Positions 45,630 through 57,120 of a stretch of DNA of 64,000 nucleotides are shown piece after piece. A model generated the notes under the pieces. The model was not told the DNA's origin. It made no database searches and was given only the letters and a program-made list of their open reading frames with translations. Origin of the DNA: Alternaria dauci. Taxonomy: Eukaryota; Ascomycota; Dothideomycetes; Pleosporales; Pleosporaceae. The stretch covers positions 496,001 through 560,000 of the forward strand of contig NC_091276.1 of assembly GCF_042100115.1 (NCBI RefSeq), in the 5' to 3' direction. Within the stretch, counting starts at the first letter, position 1. Each line of letters begins with the position of its first letter. Both the position numbers and the translations under genes were made by a program.

Positions 45630-48114
45630 ATGTCCGGCCCCGGCCACCCCGACCCTATCGTGGAAACGACGCGGTCGCTGAAGCGCAAGCACCTCTCCGC
45701 CGACGACCAGGCCGAGCTCGACGCCCTCGACAGCATCCTCAAGCGCATAAAGACGGCGGTCCCGCGCACGCCCTACATCCTCTCGACGCCCTCGGTGAAC
45801 CCGTACCGGTACTACTCACAGCAGCAAGCCAATGCCTGGAAGATAGGCAGGCTGTGGAAGTCGGACGAGGAGCATCTGCAGTACAGAACCTACCTGTACC
45901 GCGAGCCGTGCCAGGACTGCTTCGAGCTGCAGGCGGGAGAGGACGACGAGCCCGAGCCCGAGCCCACGCGCTCCCAGCCCGCAAACGGCCAGCCGGGGAA
46001 GAAGAAACCGAACCTCTCGGCCTTCAAGGTCAAGCCAGCAAACGGCCCCAATCCGCCCAGCGTCAAGATAAGCTCACCCAGCCTGGCGCCGGAAAAGGCG
46101 TCGACACAGGCGAATGGGGTTAGCAAGTCGGAGAAGCTGTCTGTGCCCGCTCAAAAGGCCGAGTCCAAGTCGCCAAGATCGTGGGTACACCGCTTCACAT
46201 GCCATTATGTTGCTGACAATGAACAGGACCGCCGGCACCTCACGCGACGAACATCCCGCCAGCAAAGCCAATGGCGATGTCCCGTCGTCGAACCGGCCGC
46301 GCGCCCCCTCTGCGCAGAAGAGCGAGACTGCCAGCTCCAAGGGCAAGATCGAGAAGCCGGACCCCTCCAGCGCAACACCACATGGGCTGCCCCCGCTCCT
46401 GTCGCCCGTCCACGAACCAATGGGCAATCCCTACGGTCTCCCCAACATCCTCTCCCCCACACTCCCCTCCAACATACAGGCTGAGCTGGACAGGATGGAG
46501 GTGCAACGGAAGCGCGCAGACTCGGACGCCTCTGTGTCTTCGTCAGATCGCAAGAGTCAGACGCTGGCCGTGCCGCCCAGTGCATCTCAGCAGTCCAATG
46601 GCACGCCCAAGTCTGAGACCCGAGTGCGCTCAGTCTCTATCAACGGCAAATCGCCCAACCCCGAAACAGTCAGTCAAGCCGAACCACCAGACCCTAGTAT
46701 GCTCGTGAAACTGAAATTCTCAAAGACCAAGGCTCCAGTCGTTGGCCAGATTCTCCGCCTCCCGTCCAAACGAGCAAATGCCGAGAAGAAGGAGCGCAAC
46801 GAGGCACCCAGGGCTGCTGCGACAGATACACAGCCCAAAGTCACGGAACCGCCTGTCATTAAGAAGAAGCCTGTCCCAAAGGTTGTGGCGCGACGCGCAG
46901 AGACTACCACGCCCGCGGCGCCCACACCGAGTGCAGGCGCGAAGCCAGCTCCTGCGAGCACAAAGGTGGCGGAGAAGCGACCACGGCCGGATGAGGATAC
47001 GACTTTGACGGTACCTCCCACTAAGCGACCCAGGGCAGGCTCAGGGCCCATTACCCCTCTCCAAAATATCTCTCCTCCCGCCCTGCCCTCCAAGTCCAGC
47101 ACACAGAAGAGCCAGAATCAGTACGCGACGCCTAAGAAGGATATCAAGTCAGTCAACATGTTACGAAGCCAGTCTTCCGAAAGCAACAACAACGACACAA
47201 CGCCCGGCCGGTCGGGCGCCACTCCAGCGGGCGCAAAGCTGGAGCACAAGGCTGGTCCTACGTCTGCCCCTCTCAACACCAAGAAGCAGGCGGACATTTC
47301 GCTCCTGGGACAGACGTCTGCTCGGCTGAACCAGATGGGTAGAGCCCTCAAGCACGAAGCAACCAAGATTCTCACCACAGGCGGCAGCAAGATTTCCAAG
47401 CAGGACGAGAAGAGAGCTGCCGTGACAAATCTCGAGTGTATCCTGTACGTCATGACCCTCTTGGCTTTTTTGTCAGTAAAGCATGCTAACCAGACCAGTG
47501 CCTACATGGCCGCCTACTCGGCCCAAGACCTCTCGCTCAACCTCCGCGGTCGCGCAGGAGAAGTAGAACAAACCTGGAAAACGCTCCTCCCCCTCTGTCT
47601 CTCCTACAGCCGCTGCACAAAGGACCACCAACACCTCGACGGCCTGCGCTCATACCTCAGCTCCACCATCGCCGCCGCAATCTGCACCCACGTTTCCCAA
47701 CGCTACCAGAACCCAAAGCCAGCCGTCGTATCCCACGACTCGCCTCAGGACGCGACCAACACCGCAGACGCTACGCGCCAGCACAACAACTCGCTCGCAG
47801 AAAACTTTGCGCTTCTAGCTGATCACACGATGAAGATGCATCGGCACTACCAGGACGCGCGCATCGCGCTGCCCCTCGATGACTTGCAGACCTTGTACAA
47901 GAAGACGTATGCTGCGAGAGAAACGAACGCGCGTCTTGCCCGCGAACCAGAAAAGATTAGCGGCGCGCGCATGTCTGGGCCCTACTTCTTGCCGCTCGCG
48001 ACGGATACGACGCCCATCCAGGCTGTGCGGTTTGGGCTGAGGTTTCTGAGCGAGTATTGTGAGAGGGAGGGGTTGGAGTATCGGTTTAGGGTTAATTTGG
48101 AGAGGCCGGAGTAG
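45630..48114 (+). CDS. Large disordered nuclear-type protein with conserved helical C-terminus, 794 aa
   Basis: Exons 45630-46180, 46227-47444 and 47499-48114. The first intron is 46 bp (GTGGGT, GCTGAC branch, ACAG); the second is 54 bp (GTACGT, GCTAAC branch, CCAG) and stays open, so it is easily missed. The N-terminus has a basic KRKHLSADDQ segment and a folded-looking block (YILSTPSVNPYRYYSQQQANAWKIGRLW). About 400 residues are Ser/Pro/Lys-rich and probably disordered, with several nuclear-type basic motifs. The last about 230 residues are helical (AAYSAQDLSLNLRGRAGEVEQTW, LDGLRSYLSST, VRFGLRFLSEYCEREGLEYRF). The layout recalls the AF4/FMR2-type C-terminal homology seen in fission yeast Ebp1, but I cannot establish this. 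A chromatin or transcription role is a guess. Confidence 0.75.
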
Positions 48115-48628
48115 ATCCACCGTGTTTACACATGTACACGTTGATGTTTTGTTAAGAGGCGTTTTTGTCAATTCTCTGATTGTCTGTCTAACCTAGCGGG
48201 TGGGTGGGATTCTTTTCATCTTCTCTCCCTGTTTTGGAACATCTCTGATACCCCCACGAGGTTTGGCCTGGGCTGGACTTGTTCTTTTTTCTTCTTTTTG
48301 CAGCAGGTCCAGTACCATTCCGGCTTCTTTCTTGTTTGTTGGGTTTGATCCATAGATAGTAGTAGTAGGGTTGGGATGGAGTTGGGATTCGAGTTTGGGC
48401 GAAACACAAAAAGAGAGAGAGAGAACAGAACATGGAATGAAATGAGGAAAATGAGAGACAAGAAATTCAAAAAAAGTTCAATCCGATGGGTTTGGTCACG
48501 GACGAATAAGTGATGTTTGAATTGTATTTCATCTTTGAATTCATGTCGTAAACTCTTCGTTGCACTTGATTACCTCCAAACAATCCTTCGAGCACCAAAC
48601 GCCATTAAACATACCAACAACCAAGAAA
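48115..48628. other. Convergent 3' region
   Basis: Lies between two convergent genes; includes a short GA-rich run near 48412. No coding gene was seen. Confidence 0.45.
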
Positions 48629-50212
48629 TCAAGACAAAAACACCCTCTCCAACCTCTCCAGCAACAAATCCGCATGATGTTTCTGGAAAATGAGCATCGG
48701 CCTCAACCTGACCGCCCTCTCTCCACTCCCCCCAATATTAACCCCCTCACCCTTCGCCTTCTTCAACACCTCATCCCTCCTCACACTATCAAACGCAATA
48801 AACGTGCCCTGCCCCTTGCCCCTCAAATTCTGAATCTCATCCGGAAACCTCTCACTCAACCTCTGCAACCCCGAGAACAAATACTCCCCCACCACCGCCG
48901 TACTATTCACCAAATCCAACCTCTTAATCTCCTGAATAATCGACCTAAAAAGGATCGCGCGCGCGGGGTCCCCCATCCACGTATTAAACTGGCGATACGG
49001 TTTATTTGGCCTTAGCTCATCGTTGCCAAAGTAATAACCCGCCGTCTGCGCCTTTTTCGAAAACGTAACCATATCCGGTGGCGAGCTGAGGCCCCAGTGT
49101 TCGTGGGCCCAGAATTTTCCCGTGGCGCCGACGCCGGTTTGGACTTCGTCGACGATGAGGAGGACGTTGTGTTTCTTTGTGATGTCGCGGAGGCCGCGGA
49201 AGAAAGCTGGTGTTGCGTGGTTGTCGCCGCCTTCGGATTGGATGGGTTCGATTACCGCGGCGGCGGGCGGGTGATGGAAAGTAGTAATGATGTGTTCAGT
49301 CTCATCCAAACATCTCTGTTCCTCAGCAGCGTTTTCAGCCTCGTGTTCGTGCAGCGGGTACTTGAGCACGGGAAAGGGGGCCTGTGGCCAGTCGAAAGCG
49401 GGGATGTCGAGCTTGTGGATGGGCTTGGAGCGTGTGGTTGACAAGCTGCCGAACAGACGGCCGTGGAAGCCCGTCTTGAAGGACAGAATGGACATGTCTG
49501 GCGCGCCGGGCGCTTTGTTGTTCATGGACGAGTCAATGTCTTCTTGGGAAAAGTCGGCAGAGGCGCCGCCGCGCTGTTGCTGGCGCCGCCACATGAAGGC
49601 GGCTTTGTAGGCGAGTTCGTTTGCGTCGGAGCCGGCTTGGGCGGTGAAGACTTGGTTGAGGCCTTTGGGGGCGACGGAGAGGATGCCGCTTTCGAGGATG
49701 TCGGCCCAGTCGTGCTGGGGGAAGTTTCCGAGGGCGGGGCGATTGATGATGGCAGAGGCCATTTCGGGGGACGTGGCTGCGAGGAGGAGAGAAGGGTTGT
49801 TGTAGCCCACGGGGATGGAGGCAATTTGAGCGTATACATCGAGGAGGACGTTGCCGTCGAGGTCTGCGATGCTGGGTCGTGTTAGTCTTATGTCGTCTCT
49901 GGAAGCATCTCAATCATACTAGTTGCCATAGCTCTGCGAGTAGTCGGCCATCATGTTCAAGCTCCTCGTGTCGAACACCTTGCTCAGTCTCTCAATGGCC
50001 TTTTTGCTCTCTGGGCCGGGAATGGCCGTCTTGACGATTGGCTGTCGGGGCTCATCTGGGAAGAAGGAATGCTCTCCGCTGTCTGCAACGGCCGCTGCTG
50101 CTGCCGACGCATATCGTCTCTGCGGCGCAATTGGTGCCTTTGAGGCTACACGAGCATTTGTGCGGAGAATTGGGGCTCGAAGGCGTCCGGCATTGCGGAC
50201 GAGCGATGCCAT
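48629..50212 (-). CDS. gatA: 4-aminobutyrate (GABA) aminotransferase, mitochondrial, 511 aa
   Basis: Exons 50212-49920 and 49871-48629 join across a 48-bp intron (GTATGA...CCAG), giving YGNYIADLDGN, a family-typical block. The N-terminus is Arg/Ala-rich without acids for about 40 residues (MASLVRNAGRLRAPILR, then RRYASAAAA), a mitochondrial presequence. Class III aminotransferase landmarks include GSDANELAYKAAF, SFKTGFHGRLFGSLS, EPIQSEGGD, LIVDEVQTGVGATGKFW and the PLP lysine in TFSKKAQTAGYYF. The enzyme converts GABA and 2-oxoglutarate to succinate semialdehyde and glutamate in the GABA shunt and allows use of GABA as nitrogen source. Length and start agree with fungal orthologues. It is a primary-metabolism gene outside the PKS cluster. 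Confidence 0.92.
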
Positions 50213-50666
50213 CGTGGTCGCTGCCAGTGATGTTGTGGAATGAGGAAGTTCGGTGAAGGGTGTGATGCTGCGGGGAGCTCGAAGCTCAAATGCGGGGAGA
50301 CGCGACGCGTAGAGTAGCTGCTCACAACAAATAAGAAGACGGAAGAAGGCAAAGAGCACAGTTAAGAAATAAACTACCAAGACTTGGAGAGTTTCGACAG
50401 ATTGCTACGTGTAAGAGCGATATCGCATCTTATATTATTCCAGCGCCGTTTATCTAACACCCCGATACAGCTGATAGCTCCCCATCACCAACCGGCCCTA
50501 ACCCGTTGCTATCCCCGCAAAAGCTTGTCCAAGCGAGCTCCCCCAACGCTGGACCCACATTGGACCCTTGCCTAAACCAACTCCAGTCGTCAGAAATTGG
50601 CAATGTGATCCGCCACACGCCGCAGACGCCATGCACGCCAGCGGCCTCCTCCTCAACACCCAGACA
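50213..50666. other. Intergenic, no gene seen
   Basis: Promoter side of the GABA aminotransferase and 3' side of the next minus-strand gene. The open frame upstream of the aminotransferase ATG lacks conservation-like features and is treated as 5' untranslated. Confidence 0.4.
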
Positions 50667-51161
50667 TCAAGGTGGGCCCTCGTTTCCGGAACCGTTGCCT
50701 TGCTCCTCCCTCTTTCGCCTCTCGAATGCGTCCGTCGAGGCAGGTTTGTAGAGATCACCAGGGTCGTACGCTGGACACGCCTCGAGCTTGCAGCCGAGCA
50801 GCCCTCTGATTGTGATAATCGCGTCCCTTTTGCCCTGCTCCTCCGAGATATCGATTCTTCCTAGCTTCTGCGTCCAGGTAATGCCTTTGATCTTCCCTCC
50901 GGTATCGCCGTCGCCGTCGTTCTTCTCTAGTTCCAGTATGTACACTTTGTTGCCTGTCCAGCTCCGGGCAAAGTGGACGAGGATAGTCTTGTCGTGGGTC
51001 CTCTCTTCGCTCCACACATTCCATCTTTCGTCCATGTTCCGACTTTCGACACCGGCTATGAGCTTCGCAAAGTCGGCTTCGCTGATGCTCACGTCCCAGG
51101 GCGCGCTAGCAGGCTCAATCATGGTGCAGCCATCTTTCCATTCCTGAAGTATGTGCACCAT
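50667..51161 (-). CDS. Small conserved-type hypothetical protein, 164 aa
   Basis: Single exon from a clear ATG. The central part (MDERWNVWSEE, then LVHFARSWTGNKVYILEL) resembles a small family of fungal and bacterial proteins that share an RSWTG-type block, whose function is not known to me. The N-terminal ISEADFAKLIAGVE looks helical, and the tail is charged and probably disordered (RRKREEQGNGSG). There is no signal peptide or membrane segment, so it is probably cytosolic. The conserved WTG block makes it more likely to be real than other frames of similar length here. Confidence 0.6.
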   Translation of the reverse strand: MVHILQEWKDGCTMIEPASAPWDVSISEADFAKLIAGVESRNMDERWNVWSEERTHDKTILVHFARSWTGNKVYILELEKNDGDGDTGGKIKGITWTQKLGRIDISEEQGKRDAIITIRGLLGCKLEACPAYDPGDLYKPASTDAFERRKREEQGNGSGNEGPP

Positions 51162-51607
51162 TGTATTTTAGGGTCTTTCTCTATCGCTGGAGGCTGTACG
51201 AAGGTAGGGTTCTGCTTTGAAGATGAGATTGGCAACGGAAGACGTTTCCAGTGACTTATCTTGTTGTTTGCAACAAGGCAGTCAACTCTAGGCAACAACA
51301 GCTAGGTATGCATACGCATATCGAAACTGGGTGCCTACTGATCCTTGATCATAACCTGGTCGACAGCCTTGCAGATCAGTCGTGGATCACTGCGCACACC
51401 AGGGCCTGCGTGGCGCAGCTGCGTTGGTCCCAAAATACCCATCGTCGCTATTGGCCGGCAATCATCCATGACAGGATTTATGTCAGCATGGAGACGCAGT
51501 GTTATGTTCTTCCCACCTGGAATAAAATTGCGTATATGCCCATGCAGCCTCCTCTCAGCTTGGGGGCCTGGAGAAAATACGCCTAACGACTTTATGAAAG
51601 AACCATG
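51162..51607. other. Intergenic, no gene seen
   Basis: No coding gene or tRNA could be supported. A tRNA-like A-box near 51404 has no matching B-box. Confidence 0.4.
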
Positions 51608-52688
51608 TTACTTGTGCGTCATACGGGGTAGCTCGTATCGCATATCTGTTCTTGCTGGATCTGTTTGCACCTCATGAGCTTCCTGGTTATCAGGTCCATA
51701 TCTTGCAATGTCATGCCCAGGAGCTTCATAAATTTTAGCAGCCGTTGCGTTTCCGTCTCCGATCTCATGATCTGGGTTACTTGCGATGCTGTTCTCACTG
51801 GTTATTTGGTTCCCTCTTTTTCTTTTTGTGTGAACAAAACCAACGATCAGTAGTGCGATGACAGCCGCTGGTATACTAACAACTAATCCAATTTTCGTAC
51901 CTGTCGAAAGACTGCTGGGCGGCGCCAAAGAAACCCCGACTCTGTTGGTTGTGTTTGTAGGAAATGCTAATGTTGATCCTGTTTCCCCAGAAACTTGACC
52001 CGATGATGTAGTCGTAGCGTTCGCCAATTCTGCCATGTCTATTGCCTGCCACATGGTGGGTATGCTATCGCCGACGACAAACCAATCCGAGGTTTGTGTA
52101 CTTATGCTCAAAGCGCTGGAGCTGAATGCATCATTGTACACGGCCATTGTAAGTACCTGGTTCTTTTCAATCCGCGATGAGCAGAATCGACCGACGGAAG
52201 AATACGAGTATCCACTGGAGACTGATCAGAGCTTCAACATCGCCAAGCAGAGTATCGAACACTTACGAGGGGCAGCACACAGCCGCGGAAGTATCAAATC
52301 CAAGAGCTAGCGCCGCGGGCGATGGACGGATGGGTACGGCAGTCGAGAAACAGTACGCAGTCGTCCAGTCGGTGGGACATATCGCCGGGCTATCTTGGTT
52401 TCATCAGTCGCATAACATCTAAGCTACGGGAGTATTTCTCGCACAATAATATGCATCCCAGCCTTGAGTTGGCGCCGGTACTGGTGCTCCAGTTGGGCCC
52501 GAGGCTCTGGGGTAACACTCCTGGTCAAAGTCGAGGCCCAAGTGTCCGACGAATAGTACACCAGAGGCAGAAGTGATGGTCTTGGTGCATGTGGCTGGAG
52601 CTATGAACAAGGTAACGATGAAACCGCGATTGAATTCACTGATGGACCATTGGTCGGTTATGAGTGTTACCGAGGGTGTCGAAGCCAT
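51608..52688 (-). CDS. Ser/Thr-rich single-pass membrane protein with Cys-rich ectodomain, 325 aa
   Basis: Exons 52688-52445, 52393-52267 and 52214-51608. Introns are 51 bp (GTGCGA...CCAAG) and 52 bp (GTAAGT...CCAG). Splicing gives YSPAICPTDWTTAYC and AVCCPSGYSYSS, recurring motifs in this fungal family of cysteine-containing surface proteins. A Ser/Thr-rich stalk (NATTTSSGQVSGETGST) is followed by one transmembrane helix (IGLVVSIPAAVIALLIVGFV), a KRKRG stop-transfer and a tail with KIYEAPGHD and RYELP. No classical signal peptide is visible at the chosen start (MASTPSVTL). The topology suggests a surface sensor or wall-associated protein. It resembles the gene at 57121-58089 in architecture and tail. 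Confidence 0.7.
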
Positions 52689-54218
52689 GGTTTTGTCTCA
52701 TGCAGAGAACCGCCGGAGAGAGAAGAGACAAGCAGGCGACGTAGGTTAGGAAAGGATATGGCGGTTGTGTCTGACTGCACACCTACCAGTCCCTTGGATA
52801 TCAAATGCGATGTATTTGACGCTCAGGGAAAGCCATAATGGTAGTAGCTAGAGTCTCGTGCGATCTGCATGGTGAGAACCGTCTGCGCTGCTTTAGCTTA
52901 TCCTTAAACAGCCTCTGCTTCTTGGACTTACTCTTTCTTCCCATCATATCATCGAGACACATATCTAGCGCTGAACTGTCAATAACGTTCTGATAAAGAC
53001 TAAAGTTCTCCGTGATGTAAGTATTCAAGGCCAAACCCCATTCGTCATGACTATCTGTATTTGAGTCGTCGCAAGAGTGAAAACGCCATGACGCGCCTGC
53101 ATGCATGCACAACCCCGCCTCAACCTTTGCGACGATAAAGACACTTTCACTTTCTTTCCTTCTTTCTTTTTCAGGTTCTCGGGATGTCTGTGCTACACAA
53201 ACCTGAACAATGTCGCCGTTGGGCTTTGCACTCGCCGAGTCTACGGTCGTACAATATTCGTAGTATTCTGACCTCAACTGCGATAGGATATTTGCTCTTC
53301 GTCCAGCAATATTGGTACTATGGTCAGACCTTGGGCGTTCAAAAGATACCAGCAGTCTTTGTTGACGTACTGCAGAATGCTCGTGTCTGGGAGCAGGGTT
53401 GGGCGTGCAGATTCGTCGATAATCCAGATTCCAACGGAGAGGATACGGAGCCCACTAAAGAGTTAGTTGCATGAAAAATATACTTGCTTGTCTGCGATGC
53501 TGATATTGATAGATACCACTCACAGTAGACCTCCCAGGAGACCGAAAAAGCGACTTTACACTCTTGTGGATAGATACCACTGCAATGTAGAAAGAATTTT
53601 CAACGAGTTTACATCATCCCTTCTGTCTTGTTTCGACGAAAGAGGTTATCCAGTCATTTGAGAGATACATTGCTGCACACATTGACGCAACCAGTGCGAC
53701 CGTTGTTGAAGCCCTTCCATTCATCAAGGTCCTTTATTGATCGTATTTGGTAGACACTGATAGGTACCTAGGTATGGAAGAGGACGAGGATCCACCGGTC
53801 AAGATGTTCAATGTACCTACCTAGGTAGGTAGGGATGATGGAAGAAAGGGTCGTTTCGAGAAATAGTGTCGGAATCGTGCTTAGCAGACAGGAAGTGTCT
53901 GTCTCAAAGCTATCTAGGTACTCTTTCCAAAGCCACTACGACCTAGCGTTGTCTTGTTAACAACGGTGTCATAACAACTGCTAATATCTGTTCAATTCGT
54001 GGTGTTGGGTACAGGGATACAGTCAGCACGCAAGGCTGAAACCGCCACGGCGCGTAATGGCTACACCGCCTCGCATAGCCTCGCATAGCCTTGTGCGACA
54101 ACAACCATGTATCTGCCTAAATCATCTATAGAGCCATCAGAACCTCAATCGCCACTTCTTTGACAACTCTGTTACACCATCGAGAGAACGTCGAACTCAA
54201 CCTCAGCCCTACCGCAAC
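52689..54218. other. Intergenic region with an unresolved coding-like segment
   Basis: Mostly non-coding. A minus-strand segment at about 53274-53560 looks protein-like and is listed separately. Near 53760-53830, TACCTAGGTA-type palindromic words recur. A CT-rich run lies at 53140-53175. Confidence 0.4.
53274..53560 (-). pseudogene. Unresolved coding-like segment, possible decayed or multi-exon gene
   Basis: On the minus strand, an exon-like piece ending RFFGLLGGLL meets a good donor (GTGAGT at 53523). A matching acceptor (CTAAC then TTTAG at 53455) continues in frame as GLRILSVGIWIIDESARP and ends in LLDEEQISYRS with a TGA at 53276-53274. The protein quality and splice signals are good over about 70 residues. 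I found no in-frame start or upstream exon, and the frame on the 3' side changes. It could be a gene fragment or part of a gene whose other exons I missed. The family is not recognised. Confidence 0.3.
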
Positions 54219-55481
54219 ATGCGAAGTGGCAAAAAACGCGTCACATCACGCGTTGAGTCGCCAAAAACATTTGTACGAAGGTCATCTGAACGATTATCGA
54301 AGCGGCGGAAAATTGCTTCGGGAAATTGTAACACGACAACAAAGCCCAAGACCCGCACGATGCGACGCAATGAACGGAAAAAGACAGCTGTTCCGGATTC
54401 GTCTCAACGAATGTCGAAACATCTAGCGGCGTCCCGTAAACGTCGTGAGCCTCCAGAAGAGCCAGAGGTCTACAAACACCAGCCACTGGATACTCACGTC
54501 GACGAGATACGTTTACTCAAGCTTCGTCGCGACAACGAGGGCCCTGTACACTGCGAAGTCAAAGTCTTTCGACTCGAGGACGCTCCCCCATACATTGCAC
54601 TATCTTACCGATGGGGTCCACCATCGCCCGTGCACAATGTTCTCATCGAAGGCAAAGCACTCAAGATCCGGGATATCCTGAACTCGTGTCTACTGGAGCT
54701 GCGAGAAGACGTGGACACATGGCTATGGATCGACCAGATCTGTATTGCTCAGACGGATACTTCGGAACGGAATCATCAAGTGGGAATGATGTCGCGTATC
54801 TACAGCAGCAGCACCTCCGTTGCGGTCTGGTTAGGCGACATACCTCTAGCATATCCACGCGAAGATGATCGCTTCAATGACCAGGACCTGGATCAAGAAT
54901 CGATGCTTCTCTTGTTCAAGAACCAGTACTTTACGAGGACGTGGATAATACAAGAGGTAGCGCTTGCTAAGAGGATCAAGCTCCACATCAACGGGCACCG
55001 CTGCATCATGCAGAGTACGCTACACGAGATATATGAAAGGAGTGAAGGTACGGACAATTTTATAGGCCCCCTCTACATACATCAGATTTTCTGGTTATTC
55101 TATCCAACAAAGATACTTGGATACATGCCGATAGGCAAAATTCTGGAGTGGCACAGCAACAGCGCGTGCCAGGATCCCCGAGACAAGGTTTATGGTTTGA
55201 TGGCTCTTGTGAGGAAAGAAGACAGGTTGAAAGTGGACTACGGAAAGAGTGTTTCTAGAGTATATTTCGATGCGATTATGAAAGTGGCTGGATGCAAGCA
55301 TTTTCGTGGTTCTATTACCTTCGTCATCTATAAACTGGGAAGGAATATGGGGATCGACGAGTCTCTGATAAGAGATTTGGAGCTATGGTTGCCGGAGGCT
55401 CGCAAAGGAGACGTTTCAGCGGCTTCAAGGATAGCGGGCGACGTACTAGTCGCAATGGACGAGGTGAATGATCGAATCTAA
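54219..55481 (+). CDS. HET-domain (heterokaryon incompatibility) protein, 420 aa
   Basis: Single exon. The first about 75 residues are extremely basic (RKRREP, KRRKIASG, RRNERKK) and look like a nuclear or nucleic-acid-binding extension. The HET domain follows: the YIALSYRWGPP block, LWIDQICIAQTDTSERNHQVGMM, the IYSSSTSVAVWLG strand, FTRTWIIQEVALAK and CQDPRDKVYGLMAL. HET-domain proteins act in non-self recognition and cell death in filamentous ascomycetes, but most family members are uncharacterised. The C-terminus is short, without ankyrin, WD40 or NACHT modules, so a partner protein would be needed for sensing. No neighbouring gene is an obvious partner. Confidence 0.88.
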   Translation: MRSGKKRVTSRVESPKTFVRRSSERLSKRRKIASGNCNTTTKPKTRTMRRNERKKTAVPDSSQRMSKHLAASRKRREPPEEPEVYKHQPLDTHVDEIRLLKLRRDNEGPVHCEVKVFRLEDAPPYIALSYRWGPPSPVHNVLIEGKALKIRDILNSCLLELREDVDTWLWIDQICIAQTDTSERNHQVGMMSRIYSSSTSVAVWLGDIPLAYPREDDRFNDQDLDQESMLLLFKNQYFTRTWIIQEVALAKRIKLHINGHRCIMQSTLHEIYERSEGTDNFIGPLYIHQIFWLFYPTKILGYMPIGKILEWHSNSACQDPRDKVYGLMALVRKEDRLKVDYGKSVSRVYFDAIMKVAGCKHFRGSITFVIYKLGRNMGIDESLIRDLELWLPEARKGDVSAASRIAGDVLVAMDEVNDRI

Positions 55482-55819
55482 GGTGGCGTGCTAGAAGAAA
55501 CCTTGAGAGTTCTTGAAACCTTTCATCGAACTTGCGAACAGCTGACTATGGCCGACAAACTACGATAGGGGAGAGTGGTTGGTAAGTAGCACTGTATGGT
55601 ATAGACAAGATAATTCAAGAAGCGTAGTAGCAGACCGAGAGCACTTTATATAAGATCCGCGAGCTGTTGTCTCTATGTGATATATCGCGTGTCTGGCCAC
55701 AATAGATAAGCATCAAGCAACAGTATAGAAAACTCTCTGTTTCCAAAGTCGCAAAGCAAAGGCAAAAGGGCAGAGTATCAATATACCCAGCACCCATCCA
55801 CCAACCCCTCAACACCAGC
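55482..55819. other. Convergent 3' spacer
   Basis: Lies between the HET gene and the PEBP gene. Nothing coding is seen. Confidence 0.45.
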
Positions 55820-56609
55820 CTACTTCCCAAGAACCTACACATCACATTAGCCAACCCCATCCCACACGCAGCATCACACGCAACATACCTTATCCACAAC
55901 CGCCTGCCCCATCATCCCCGCATTCGCTAACCCACTCTCCACCGTCCCACCCACCCTCATAAAATTCACACCCAAAACCTCCAACCCCTTCTCCTCGACC
56001 AGCCTCTGCGCATTAAACCCCCACCGGTCCTTCAAATCCTGCATCTCGCCCTGCTTCCCCTGCGCCGCCGCCACCCACTCCTTTTGCATCTCGCGCAGAT
56101 CCTCGGGCCGGACTTCGATCTTGCTGGGTGCGCGTGCGAGGATGAAGACGTAGCGGTGCGGGCGCGCGTAGAGATAGTTGGGTAGAGGGGCGGGGCGCAC
56201 GTAAGGTGAGCGCTCGGCGGCGGCGTGGTGAGAGAGTGTGCCGTCGGGGTTGCTGGTGAGGTTTGTGATGAGCCAGTGCCGGACTTGGCCGAAGTAGGTG
56301 TCGTTGTTCATGAGAAGGTCCGGGTCGACCATCATGAGGACGAGGTTGTCTAGGGGCTCTGAGGGCTGAATGGTGGGTTAGTGGGGGGTGGTGGGAGGTA
56401 TGAGAGTTGCTGGTGCGTACTGGAGGGTTGATGAAGACTTTGGGTTCAGGTATCGTGTCGGCGTTTTCCAATTCTTTTCCTGGCGTATCGAGCTTTGCGT
56501 TTGGCCATTCTAGTGTTAGGTTGTAGGATAGGTTGACGGTGTCTGGGAGGACATCTGGGATGACCTTGTGCTCGGCGAGAGCCTGCTTTGTTGCTTGTGT
56601 GTCCGACAT
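55820..56609 (-). CDS. PEBP-family protein (phosphatidylethanolamine-binding-like), 226 aa
   Basis: Exons 56609-56421, 56365-55889 and 55834-55820. The first intron is 55 bp (GTACGC...TCAG) and the second 54 bp (GTATGT, CTAATG branch, TGTAG). The last exon is only 15 bp (VLGK and stop). Family landmarks are the ligand-pocket block LMMVDPDL, GQVRHWLITNL and the Pro-rich SPYVRPAPLPN, then HRYVFILA. PEBP proteins bind anionic phospholipids or act as protease or kinase inhibitors (Tfs1 and RKIP groups). There is no signal peptide, so it is cytosolic. Missing the tiny last exon would end the protein at KVCCV. Confidence 0.85.
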
Positions 56610-57120
56610 ATCGAAGTTACAAGATTTCTTTTGGAAGAGAAGATTTGCCGGAATTCGTTCACCTCAAATACCATTACTTCACCCAGCTATTATACAAACC
56701 CGCAGCCGCAAATCCCGGAGAAACTCGTGTATTATGAGCAATTACGCATCATGCATATTCCTTTCGGCAGCGATCCGCTCTCCCCATTACCCAGCCAAGT
56801 CATCGCGACCGACGTTGCAAAGCTCTCTTTGGCTAGCGACGCGCATATGCAGGCACGTTGGGTGTCGTAGTCGTACGATTGTCGAGATGACGTTGATATG
56901 ACACGCACAAGGGCACGCGACGCGAAAGACCTCGGCCACGTGCTAGCCCCAAACTATCATCACCGCTGCTCGAGCACGACACACCTGGGAAATGATGCGG
57001 AATATTCGATAGGACATATACTCATGGGGTATTACATCTGCACTCAGCAGAAACTCATCATGTCTTCAACCACAAAATCTACAGCACACCAACTCGCTCT
57101 CACGCCATAACCCACGCTGG
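56610..57120. other. Intergenic, no gene seen
   Basis: Promoter of the PEBP gene and 3' flank of the next gene. No coding signal is visible. Confidence 0.45.

Noticed and set aside
51404..51475. Possible tRNA gene
   Set aside because: An A-box-like TGGCGCAGCTG is present, but no B-box and no cloverleaf pairing could be found.
52801..53277. 158-codon minus-strand frame
   Set aside because: Begins at TTG, has low protein quality, and is out of frame with the better coding segment just upstream.
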